The notes beneath the pieces were generated by a model. That model saw nothing but the letters and a program-made list of their open reading frames with translations, made no database searches and had not been told where the DNA came from. A stretch of 64,000 bases of DNA, from contig NC_035929.1 in the NCBI RefSeq assembly GCF_000348985.1, positions 62,001 through 126,000 on the forward strand, given 5' to 3'. Every line of letters starts with the position of its first letter. Within the stretch, counting starts at the first letter, position 1. The position numbers and the translations under genes are program-made. This DNA comes from Huiozyma naganishii CBS 8797. Lineage: Eukaryota; Ascomycota; Saccharomycetes; Saccharomycetales; Saccharomycetaceae. Of the stretch, positions 1 to 8,319 are shown piece by piece.

Positions 1-142
1 CCCATATCGCACTAACTTTAGCAAAGGAGCTCTGTTCAACTCTCCTCATCGCCTCCCGCTACAAGTTTCTTCCGTCTTCGCTTCATTGAAAAATTCTCGT
101 ACATAATTTTGTCGAAGAAGAATTAGATATTTAGATTTTAAA

Positions 143-156
143 GACACGTCAGTGTC
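143..156. promoter_or_regulatory. possible Hac1-type unfolded-protein-response element upstream of LHS1
   Basis: A perfect inverted repeat GACAC-GTCA-GTGTC lies 82 to 95 bp before the LHS1 start. On the minus strand it contains ACGTGTC, which resembles the short Hac1 binding core (UPRE-2 type). LHS1 of S. cerevisiae is induced by ER stress, so a site here would make sense. This is a motif match only; a short palindrome can arise by chance. Confidence 0.35.
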
Positions 157-237
157 AAGTTTGTCACTTGAAAGTGCTTCTAAAACAAACTCAGAAGCGG
201 ATTGTAAAGACCATACACGCGCCTGTTAGAGTTTACG

Positions 238-2946
238 ATGCTACCAATTGGGCGTGTATCTGCTCTGTCTGTGTTTTTATTGTCGTTGCTCGGTGCAACG
301 ACCGTTTTTGCTGCGTTTTTGGGAATCGATTTCGGCACTCAAAATGTCAAGGCAATGGCACTTGCGCCGAACGTGCCCTTGGAGATGGTGTTGAGTCCAG
401 AGGCAAAAAGAAAGGACGTTTCTGGACTAGGGATTCGGAATTTGCCAAGGGCTGCTGGTGGGAAGAAGGCCCAGGAAGTGGAAAGGTTTTACGGTAGTAG
501 CGTTGGTTCTCTCGTTACGAGGTTCCCTCAAAATATGGCTCTGCACTTGAAGCCTCTATTGGGTATGACTATGAACGACACAGATGTGGTTGAAAAGTAC
601 CTGAGCGAGCACCCTGGTGTCAATTTGACCTCTACGAAGAGATCGAATATCGCGTTTGTCATAGATGGCATCGAATACCCAGTGGAAGAGTTGGTGGGGA
701 TGAACCTGAACGAGATTTTGCATAGATGCGACGCTATGCTGGATGACCGAAACACTGTAGCAAACGAGCACGTCGAATTATTTTCTCTGAGTGTTCCAGA
801 GTTTTACACACAGAGGCAGCGTATGTCACTTATTGATGCAGCGTCCTTCATTGAGAGGGCCAAGGGTGCATATCTCGTAAACGACGGTTTGGCTGTTGCT
901 ATGGATTTTGTATTGCGGAATCCAAGTCTAGAAAAGGATAAAACACACCACTTTATCGTTTACGATATGGGGAGCGGGAGCACTAGAGCTACCCTTGTTT
1001 CTGCTGTTGTCCCATCTAACTCTTCTATCCCTACAAAAATTGAATTTGAGGGCTATGGTTACACCACTGAAGTGGCAGGTTCTCACTTGACGAATATCAT
1101 TGCTGATCTCATAGTGGATAAGTTTTTGGAGAAAAACTCAAAGATAAAACGTGACACCTTGATGTCGAATGCTAAGTCGATTGCGAAAATCAATCAAGTG
1201 GCTGAAAAAATGAAATTGGTTCTCAGCGCTAACACTGATGCTTCTGGCAGCATTGAGTCTCTGATCAATGACCTGGACTTTAAAGTTGAAATAAGCAGGG
1301 AGGAATTTGAGCGCAGCATGTCTTCTTTAAACAAGTTGATCACACACCCACTTGAAGAAGCAGTTTCTTTCCAATTTGGCAACTCCAGCAACCGTGTTCA
1401 ATTAAAAGACGTTGATGGTGTTATCCTAACAGGCGGCTCGACCCGTGTTCCATTTGTACAGCAAGCTCTACTAGACGTTTTGCGTGCGGACCAAATCATG
1501 AAAAAGGTAAATGCAGATGAATCTACAGTCAATGGTATTACCTTGAGGGGTGTCCAGATGGCCAATATCTTCAAAATGAAACCACTAGACATCGTTGATC
1601 GTTCTATTTTCAGCTACACAATTCAATTTACCAACGAGACAGGCGTTTTTACCGAAACTTTATTTGATGTTGGTGCCACGTACCCACAAGAGAAGAAGCT
1701 TATTTTGAGCGCTACTACTGCTGCTGAAAAGTTTAATGTCAAGCTTTTTGAAAATGACAAGCCTCTTCAAACTTTGGACGTGGAAATGGTCCCTGGTTAC
1801 ACAAAGAGTTCTTGTCCAAAGGGAGTGTCATATGATATGAATTTTAAATTGAACGAAATAAGGTGCCTTGAGTTAACAGATATTCAAGTTACATGTCTTG
1901 AAGACGATCAAACGCCAATTGTAACTTCGAAGGGGAACGCCAGTGCCTCCAACTCTACTGCAACCGAGAAGAAAAAAGCATCCAAGAAGAACAAACGGTT
2001 TTCGCCTGCATATGAGCTGATTGATCCCGTCATCGCAAAGTTATCTTATGGTGAAAGAATTGACTACATGAAACACTTGAACAAATTGGACAGAAACGAT
2101 AAAAGACGCTTCGAGTTACAAGAGGCCAAGAACCTATTGGAAAGCTCCTTGTACGAAGCGCGGAGTGTTATCACCGATGAAGACGTTGCTGCGAACGGTC
2201 CACCTTCAGAATTGAAGAAATTGAACGAGCTAGTTCCAAAATATTTGGAATGGCTTGAAAATGACTCTGATAATGCCAAAAAAAGCGAATTCGAGGAAAA
2301 GAAGCTGAAAATAGACGCTTCAAAGAATAAAGTATTGAATTATATGGCAGTCGCTGGAGATCCGCTTGGCGATGCAGAGTTTCAACAGTTTTTGGATTTT
2401 TCTAAGCAAGTCTTGGAATTTGTTGACAACGCTAGAAATCGTTCCACTGCCTCACTGATTGCGTACCAGCAGGAGTTGAATGAGACAAAGTTTAACTTTA
2501 CAAAAGCATATGATGACGTCAAAGTACCACCTTACCTATTGACTCCTTTCGAAAAGTGGTCAGAAGATGTCGTCTTTTTAAATCAGACGCAACGGGGTGT
2601 TGAACATCAACTAAAGGATAAAACCTTTGCTGGTTTAGATAGGGAAGCGCGCTATGAACTAAAGGCAGGGTTATCCAGATTACTGGATTCTGTCGGTAAA
2701 TTTGATGTCGTGGAAAATGTCGTTCAATACCGTCTACAAGAGTGCAAAGCAGCGTACGAACGAAAGCTAAAGGTGGAGAAAAAGAGGGCGATGAGGCAAC
2801 TACAAAAGTCACTAAAGAGTAAAGCTGATGAAAAGTCAGCAACTGCCTCTAACAGCACGATAGAATTAACCACTTCCGCGACGACCAAGTCACCATTAAG
2901 TTCTCCATCCACTTCTACCACCATTGACTTACATGATGAGTTGTAG
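238..2946 (+). CDS. LHS1: Lhs1, ER-lumenal Hsp70-like chaperone and Kar2 nucleotide exchange factor
   Basis: The 902-residue protein is an Hsp110/Grp170-class member of the Hsp70 superfamily (S. cerevisiae Lhs1 is about 881 aa). Residues 1 to about 25 form a signal peptide with a hydrophobic core, followed at once by the phosphate-1 loop FLGIDFGTQNVKA. Further ATPase-fold motifs are YDMGSGSTRATL near residue 242 and ILTGGSTRVPF near 397. The C-terminal half is lysine- and glutamate-rich and helical, with many N-glycosylation sequons. The last four residues are HDEL, the yeast ER retrieval signal. In S. cerevisiae Lhs1 helps Kar2 in protein translocation and refolding and acts as its exchange factor. 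The ATG at 238 is the only start giving a proper signal peptide. The next gene, STB6, is also the neighbour in S. cerevisiae. Confidence 0.95.
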   Translation: MLPIGRVSALSVFLLSLLGATTVFAAFLGIDFGTQNVKAMALAPNVPLEMVLSPEAKRKDVSGLGIRNLPRAAGGKKAQEVERFYGSSVGSLVTRFPQNMALHLKPLLGMTMNDTDVVEKYLSEHPGVNLTSTKRSNIAFVIDGIEYPVEELVGMNLNEILHRCDAMLDDRNTVANEHVELFSLSVPEFYTQRQRMSLIDAASFIERAKGAYLVNDGLAVAMDFVLRNPSLEKDKTHHFIVYDMGSGSTRATLVSAVVPSNSSIPTKIEFEGYGYTTEVAGSHLTNIIADLIVDKFLEKNSKIKRDTLMSNAKSIAKINQVAEKMKLVLSANTDASGSIESLINDLDFKVEISREEFERSMSSLNKLITHPLEEAVSFQFGNSSNRVQLKDVDGVILTGGSTRVPFVQQALLDVLRADQIMKKVNADESTVNGITLRGVQMANIFKMKPLDIVDRSIFSYTIQFTNETGVFTETLFDVGATYPQEKKLILSATTAAEKFNVKLFENDKPLQTLDVEMVPGYTKSSCPKGVSYDMNFKLNEIRCLELTDIQVTCLEDDQTPIVTSKGNASASNSTATEKKKASKKNKRFSPAYELIDPVIAKLSYGERIDYMKHLNKLDRNDKRRFELQEAKNLLESSLYEARSVITDEDVAANGPPSELKKLNELVPKYLEWLENDSDNAKKSEFEEKKLKIDASKNKVLNYMAVAGDPLGDAEFQQFLDFSKQVLEFVDNARNRSTASLIAYQQELNETKFNFTKAYDDVKVPPYLLTPFEKWSEDVVFLNQTQRGVEHQLKDKTFAGLDREARYELKAGLSRLLDSVGKFDVVENVVQYRLQECKAAYERKLKVEKKRAMRQLQKSLKSKADEKSATASNSTIELTTSATTKSPLSSPSTSTTIDLHDEL

Positions 2947-3297
2947 GTTGTATACTCTCGTGCATATATATATATATATACGTATGTACTGTGCAACATG
3001 TGTTAATTGATAAAGTCTGAAGGCGTGGTACATCCATGCATCAATAACTACCCCGCGACAAAACAGCTATTTCTTCTTTCGGCAAACGAGACGTTCCTGG
3101 AAATACGTCAGAATCGAAGATCAACAAAAAAAAGAAAAAAAAGGAAGAGACAAGAACGAAAATTTGAAAGCAAGTATCATATCAAAGTTCCGTTGGTTTC
3201 AGATGGGACACACTAAACGGATGTTTACTGCTTTTCCTTAAAATTTGGAGCCAGGGCAAGTTTACTTTAGCGATCTTTTATTGATTTTAATGCGGCT
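2947..3297. other. LHS1-STB6 intergenic region with a (TA)n tract
   Basis: This 351 bp spacer holds an alternating TA tract at about 2964-2980, just after the LHS1 stop. It resembles the TATATA efficiency element of yeast 3' ends and probably serves LHS1 mRNA end formation. A purine-rich stretch (about 3120-3165) follows. The rest is presumably the STB6 promoter. I see no RNA gene or further reading frame. Confidence 0.5.
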
Positions 3298-5550
3298 ATG
3301 GTAAGCAGCTTGATGAACACCAGCGATCCAGAGTTTGTTGAAAAAGAAAGTTATGTCTTCCCCGATTTCAGAGCACTGCAGGTGCTTGGTATATGGTCCG
3401 TATCAGATGTCAGTTTTGAGGAGATCACAATATTTGGATATGAGATTTATATTGTGGAACAGTGGGCTGCGGAGAGGAGATTATCCACTCTAATTACCTC
3501 TTACAACGGTAACTCTGGAGACCAGGTATTAGCTGTAAGAGTGTTACTCCCCAAAAATCTGGAGATGTGGTCAGATAAATTCAAGGCCTACTATGATGAA
3601 TTGATAAAATTCTCTAGTCCCAAGGTGATTGGAAAGCATACTGTCTTCATAACTGATCTTTCGTCCGTACCGTCTGGTCTGAATATACTCCAGATCCAGT
3701 GTGGTGACTTTAAAAAGGCTTGGGAGCTGTTCAAGATTAATTACGATTTGAAACGGTTGCGTTGTGGGGGTAGGTCGGCATTGCTATTGAAAAGTCCTTC
3801 CATGGCTGTGGCGAATAAGTTCGCCTTACTGTATAAAATACCCAGGAAGACCCATACGTCACAGCACCATGATGATCAGCAGGATACCGAAATGCTCCAT
3901 TCCAATGAATTTGACGTCGGTGGCATTGTAAATCTTGATTGTCCGGTGGTGGAATTGGTGACTATAATACAAACATGTCTTAGTTATTTTTCGCTGTTTG
4001 AATTTATCAAGGAACAAAACGGGTTGTTGTGCAATTATACAAAGCAAGGTATCGTAGATTGGTGGGATGTTTATGGAAAAATATATTTGGGTAGAGATCG
4101 ACCCAAAACAGAAGCAACCATGGGACCGACGAGTGTAGCATCACTCATTAGTTTGGTATTGAGTTGTTATTTCAAACTCATGGTCCTTGGGTTCATGTCG
4201 GCAGATGATCCTTTCAATGAGAAAGAGTTTTTCTCCGGTGTATATGCTTTCCAAAAGAAACACAATTTATCGAAAAATCACAAAAAAACGTACTTAGACG
4301 AAAACACGGTACACAAATTGTTTGAACTAACGGATAATGCATCAAGCACGGATATTTTTAAAATTAAAACAGTAGTCAAATCGACAATGAAAGACATATC
4401 AGGTAAGGGAAACTTTCTGCAATTATCGAATGATGTGCTGACAACAGATTTACAAGTGCTCATCAAAAATATCTATGATGGGAAATTGGCTGCCCTTTGG
4501 AAGGAAGAAACAAAGTCAAGTAAGAACTATACAAATTTGAGAGAAAAAGATTTTACAAGACTCAACTTTTCGAACGGTGATTTACAAAAAATATTGGCTG
4601 AGCAGGACCGCTACTTACAACGTCAAAAGACAACAGAGAGTGGTTCAGTGCATTCACCTTGCAACCGTAATGGCACAGATAAAACGCAAGGTATAGACGA
4701 AACACTTCCCAAGAACACGTTTGGAAACCCGTACCAAAACTTTAAGACATGTACCGGAACTTTTGAAAAATCGGATATATGTGGCGCACAGTATCACAAT
4801 GAGTTTAATAGACGAAATTCGATTACTTTTAATAATGACGGAACAAATTGGAGAATACTCAAAACAGGCGGAGCTGAGAGCCTACACCGGTGTAATTCGA
4901 TGTCAGGTCTTTCAGATATCACAGAAAAATGGACACTTCCATTCGATTCTTCTGTTGTTAGAATTGCTAGAGATGTGTTGCGAGTAAAGAGAGAATTCAG
5001 CAAAGACGACTGTTTGGACAAACAGCCACAGTGCTCTGACTCAAGTTGGGACGGGTACCCAAAAGAGCTGAAAATATTTGATCAGGCAAGTAGTAATGTA
5101 GGAAAACGGTCTTTGAGCACCCTTAAACAGTCTCGGATGTTGCAAGGTCAGTGTCTGGAACTGGAAAGTAAAGAGGGTCTTCTTTCCAGGGAGATGAAGG
5201 AGTTGGACTCGATGGTTGCACAACTTCGATACAATATTAAAGTGTTAAACACCCGTGTAATTGATGTGGAACGTAGTGTGGGTAGGTTTGATTCGGAACT
5301 AGCAAGAGTTACTGGGAGTATTTTGTCACTAATTCCAGACACTAATAATTCAGGAGGGGTCGCGGCCGATATTGAAGAGTTCAAAAGGTATATCAATAAC
5401 TTAGGTACTGCAGAAGTGACAAAATATGAGGGCTTCTGCATAAAAATATTCCAGAACAATCTATTCAGTGATTTAAAGAAAAATGTTGATTCTTGGTTTA
5501 GGTGGATGTTTGGCGGATTAAATCATCATCAAAACAGTTCAGAAGCCTAA
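3298..5550 (+). CDS. STB6: Stb6/Stb2 family protein (Sin3-binding in S. cerevisiae)
   Basis: This 750-residue protein matches Stb6 (YKL072W, about 766 aa) and its ohnolog Stb2 in length, and in position directly downstream of LHS1. It has no catalytic domain that I recognise. The first 400 residues look globular; residues about 400 to 600 are polar and low in complexity. About 610 to 690 form a likely coiled coil rich in Leu, Glu and Ser, including the stretch EMKELDSMVAQLR. Stb2 and Stb6 were named for two-hybrid binding to the Sin3 histone-deacetylase corepressor; the biochemical role is unclear. Because STB2 and STB6 are ohnologs, the single copy here cannot be assigned to one by sequence alone. 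An LTR begins about 10 bp after the stop. Confidence 0.85.
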   Translation: MVSSLMNTSDPEFVEKESYVFPDFRALQVLGIWSVSDVSFEEITIFGYEIYIVEQWAAERRLSTLITSYNGNSGDQVLAVRVLLPKNLEMWSDKFKAYYDELIKFSSPKVIGKHTVFITDLSSVPSGLNILQIQCGDFKKAWELFKINYDLKRLRCGGRSALLLKSPSMAVANKFALLYKIPRKTHTSQHHDDQQDTEMLHSNEFDVGGIVNLDCPVVELVTIIQTCLSYFSLFEFIKEQNGLLCNYTKQGIVDWWDVYGKIYLGRDRPKTEATMGPTSVASLISLVLSCYFKLMVLGFMSADDPFNEKEFFSGVYAFQKKHNLSKNHKKTYLDENTVHKLFELTDNASSTDIFKIKTVVKSTMKDISGKGNFLQLSNDVLTTDLQVLIKNIYDGKLAALWKEETKSSKNYTNLREKDFTRLNFSNGDLQKILAEQDRYLQRQKTTESGSVHSPCNRNGTDKTQGIDETLPKNTFGNPYQNFKTCTGTFEKSDICGAQYHNEFNRRNSITFNNDGTNWRILKTGGAESLHRCNSMSGLSDITEKWTLPFDSSVVRIARDVLRVKREFSKDDCLDKQPQCSDSSWDGYPKELKIFDQASSNVGKRSLSTLKQSRMLQGQCLELESKEGLLSREMKELDSMVAQLRYNIKVLNTRVIDVERSVGRFDSELARVTGSILSLIPDTNNSGGVAADIEEFKRYINNLGTAEVTKYEGFCIKIFQNNLFSDLKKNVDSWFRWMFGGLNHHQNSSEA

Positions 5551-5559
5551 TTGAATAAC

Positions 5560-5889
5560 TGTTTTGGAAAACGTATGATTTCAAGGCATCTTGATAATGG
5601 ACTCACGGCCTGTTACTATTTCAAACACAGTATTGTGAGCTATTATTATCCCGTCATACGAGAATCCCCACTCGAGACATGCGGATGGCCCGTTATCCGG
5701 AACGTATATAAGCTGCAAGATATCTGCACCGACATTTTTCAAAACCGTCTCTGAATCCAGGATCCAACGATCTAACCAGCAGAGCAGCTACGATTGGTAT
5801 AACTTGTATAACTACGTATACGGTATAAATAACAATATTAGACAGCCCGTATAATCTCTAACCTAACACAACCAACTTTCGCTCTTACA
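5560..5889 (+). mobile_element. solo LTR, copy A of a local LTR family
   Basis: About 330 bp begins TGTTTTGG and ends CTTACA, giving the TGT...ACA termini usual for LTRs. It shares a 34 bp identical core (5670-5703 versus 12475-12508) and a long diverged alignment with copy C, and a weaker one with copy B. A TATATAAG promoter-like box sits inside at about 5705. There is no open frame after it and no primer binding site, so it is a solo LTR. It begins about 10 bp after the STB6 stop and lies about 530 bp upstream of a tRNA gene, a common landing zone for yeast retrotransposons. The exact ends are estimates. Confidence 0.65.
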
Positions 5890-6008
5890 AATTTACGCCC
5901 ATAATAATAGAAGTGTAAAACTGTGGACATAAGTGAGCCATGAGTATGATGGGTTCTCCCTGCAGACGGTGCGTGCCCGACGCAGGAAGCTTCTCCCCGA
6001 TATGGAGT

Positions 6009-6345
6009 TGTTGGAAATTATAGGTCCAAACCCTATAATCTTCCGTGAGATAAGTACATTTTTGTCTCACGTGAAAATGGAGAATTTTCACAACGATATT
6101 TTTCACTGGAAAAATATATTTGAAGATATCTCTAGATAGTATTATGTACACTACATAGTTCTGTTTAAAAAAGCCGATGCAGTTTTCATAGAAGTCCTAT
6201 TGCCTTGTGATGATGAATCCCGTCAGCGACCAGTAGGAGTATATACGGGAAACACATAAATTGCGGTGAGTAATTTTTTACCTTTATAACACAATAAGTA
6301 ATGTAACATTGTACAAATATTTAACAATCCACTTCTGACGCATTC
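6009..6345 (+). mobile_element. possible second LTR-like segment upstream of tRNA-Trp
   Basis: The segment opens with TGTTGGAAATTATAGG, and S. cerevisiae Ty1/Ty2/Ty4 LTRs also open with TGTTGGAA. It holds an inverted repeat (GTGAGA near 6045 pairing with TCTCAC near 6070) and an internal TATA-like box near 6240. The position just upstream of a tRNA gene fits. I could not define the 3' end or a target-site duplication, and no second copy exists in the window, so this is weak. The end given assumes a Ty1-like length. Confidence 0.25.
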
Positions 6346-6424
6346 AGTACAATAAAAGAACCTAAAAACAAATTCACGTGTTCTGGCTGAATAAAACGAT
6401 CAGAATTTTTCAGTTTTTCCGAAT

Positions 6425-6528
6425 GAAGCGGTGGCTCAATGGTAGAGCTTTCGACTCCAGTTAAATCCTGGAAATTCCGGAAAACGATTGCAATCGAAGG
6501 GTTGCAGGTTCAATTCCTGTCCGTTTCA
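6425..6528 (+). tRNA. tW(CCA): tRNA-Trp (CCA anticodon) with a 32-nt intron
   Basis: The 104 bp gene folds as a full cloverleaf. The acceptor strand GAAGCGG pairs with CCGTTTC, discriminator base A is at 6528, and the T arm reads GCAGGTTCAATTCCTGT. The anticodon CCA is at 6457-6459. A 32-nt intron (6461-6492) begins one base 3' of the anticodon, as in all yeast tRNA introns; the mature tRNA would be 72 nt before CCA addition. Seven Ts at 6529-6535 form the Pol III terminator. Exons match the S. cerevisiae tRNA-Trp as I recall it, except that base 37 (6460) is G rather than A. I recall a tRNA-Trp gene at the same place beside STB6 in S. cerevisiae. Confidence 0.95.
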
Positions 6529-7434
6529 TTTTTTTCCATCAGCGCACATAGTCGCCTGTAATGCGGAATGACTCTACTAAGACTATTAGCAAAATAAGTG
6601 TTGAATCAGATTCTTGAGATACTTATCTCTCCTTTTTTCTGGGCTCAGTGTACTCATATTTTCTTACAATAATCTGTCCTTCTTCTTACCTTTTACATAA
6701 CAGCTCATCTACGAGAGACTAGCAGACTAGTTTCTCTTTATGTGCGCGCGGTCGCTCAACAGTAAGAAGAGGCTCAGGTAGTAACGCAAAGCTCTAAGAG
6801 AATATATCTGTTTGTGCATTAAACGATTCTAGTCGATCCTACTTCGAAATGTCCTAATTATTTGTCTATTCAGCGCGGTCATTGGAAGTTCTGGTATACT
6901 ATTAAGAGCTGAACCAAAGCACGTATCATCCATCACATGTTCAATCTTTGAGAGACATACCGCAAGATCACACTGAGTTATGATGGAGGAATTAGCTCGA
7001 CCTTTTCTGGAGCTTAATGTAACGCTATCAGGTAGGGCACGAAGTAAGATTCATATGGGAAGATGTTGACTTCTCCGCTTCTACTCTATTTCAGACTAGA
7101 ACCTTACAAACACCCAGTATATAGCACCATGGAATGGACTAGAGTGTTCTGTGTATCTGATTGAGCGGCACTGGGGCTTCCCTGAACAGCTATCATCACT
7201 ACGTACGACTAGAACATTGAAGTGCCGAATAGTCTTTCGTGCATCTTGTACTACCTTTTTTTATTGACTCTACACTGCGCTGCGCAATAACTGGATTTGT
7301 CGAGTTCCGCTTTGGCAAGCATCTGTTGAAGTTGGAGGATACAAATGTTGGGCACTTGCTTTCCTGAATAAGTGTACATAACCGCAATAGGTTAGTTTCT
7401 GTTGTAGCTCATTTGCTGGGAGACACTCGTCAAA
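6529..7434. other. gene-poor interval between tRNA-Trp and YKL069W
   Basis: After the Pol III T-run there are about 900 bp with no convincing reading frame. In S. cerevisiae YKL071W and YKL070W lie in this interval; neither is visible. A 29-codon frame starting near 6978 is too short to support. The last 200 bp presumably hold the YKL069W promoter. Undetected degraded retroelement or gene sequence is possible. Confidence 0.5.
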
Positions 7435-7980
7435 ATGGTCCAAATTGGAAACAAGCATCATGCCGATTACACCGATTTCAACAGTAGCTCTGGCAGATCA
7501 GAGACGCTGGAGATGTTAATCCTCTCGTACGAGAGTCTTTCCGAGGGCCAGGACAACTGGGTGTGCAATTTGTCCAACTGTGCGTCTCTCCTATGGCATG
7601 CATACACGTCATTGAACATCAATGTGAACTGGGCAGGGTTTTACGTGACCAGCAGCAGCAGCGACGAGGAGTTGTTATTGGGTCCCTTCCAGGGCAAAGT
7701 TGCATGTCAAACGATTATGTTTGGAAAGGGTGTCTGTGGAACTGCTGCGTCCACTCAGCAGACGCAGGTGGTTGTGGACGTCAACAAGTTCCCAGATCAT
7801 ATTGCATGCGACGGGGAGACCAAGTCAGAGATTGTAGTCCCAATTGTCTCAAACGATGGTAAGACACTCGCTGTTCTTGATATGGACTGTCTGGACTACA
7901 ACGGCTTCGGGGAAACAGACAAGAAATACTTGGAGGAACTGGCCAAGCTGATCACCAAGACTTGCAATTTTAAAGGATAA
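7435..7980 (+). CDS. YKL069W: free methionine-(R)-sulfoxide reductase (YKL069W, GAF domain)
   Basis: The 181-residue protein (180 aa in S. cerevisiae) is a single GAF domain of the fRMsr family. It reduces free methionine-R-sulfoxide in the cytosol and so repairs oxidised methionine. All three cysteines used in catalysis are present at positions 91 (VACQTI), 101 (GVCGTAA) and 125 (IACDGE), the same numbers as in the S. cerevisiae enzyme. NWAGFY at 65-70 and FPDHIACD at 119-126 are further family signatures. The ATG at 7435 gives the family length. It lies between the tRNA-Trp gene and ERB1, in the same transcriptional direction as both. Confidence 0.95.
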   Translation: MVQIGNKHHADYTDFNSSSGRSETLEMLILSYESLSEGQDNWVCNLSNCASLLWHAYTSLNINVNWAGFYVTSSSSDEELLLGPFQGKVACQTIMFGKGVCGTAASTQQTQVVVDVNKFPDHIACDGETKSEIVVPIVSNDGKTLAVLDMDCLDYNGFGETDKKYLEELAKLITKTCNFKG

Positions 7981-8171
7981 AGTAATCCTCTCCTGGGCGT
8001 CAAAATGCGGCAGTGCTAGAGAAACGATACTTATAAAACTTCACCATCGCATATGTGCCTGCCTGCCTACCTACCTACCAGTATCTATATACGTGTACTC
8101 GGACGTCAAGCTGTATGTAACTTGTGGCTTAGTAGCTCTCAGAATGACCATGGCAACCTGCCTTTACCGGA

Positions 8172-8248
8172 TCACGTGGCACCGAAAATTTTTTCAGCGC
8201 TTTACAATTTTCAGATGTGAACAAAAAAATTTTAATTTAGCGATGAGC
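8172..8248. promoter_or_regulatory. ribosome-biogenesis promoter motifs (PAC, RRPE, Cbf1 box) of ERB1
   Basis: The 340 bp upstream of ERB1 contains a PAC element, GCGATGAGC at 8240-8248, recognised by Dot6/Tod6. It also holds RRPE-like A/T blocks at 8184-8195 (GAAAATTTTTTC) and 8223-8233 (AAAAAAATTTT), recognised by Stb3. A TCACGTG E-box lies at 8172-8178. PAC plus RRPE is the standard signature of yeast ribosome-biogenesis genes and fits ERB1. PAC is 72 bp before the ATG. Confidence 0.75.
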
Positions 8249-8319
8249 TTCCAGAGTAGTTAGTGTTACGCCTGTTCTAAGAGACCAGTGTCCAAGCTTC
8301 AGGGTAGAATTTGCGTACA

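Noticed and set aside
6370..6424. CACGTG plus TTTTTCCGAA just before tRNA-Trp as a point centromere
   Set aside because: The two elements are only about 40 bp apart, without a CDEII-like AT tract.
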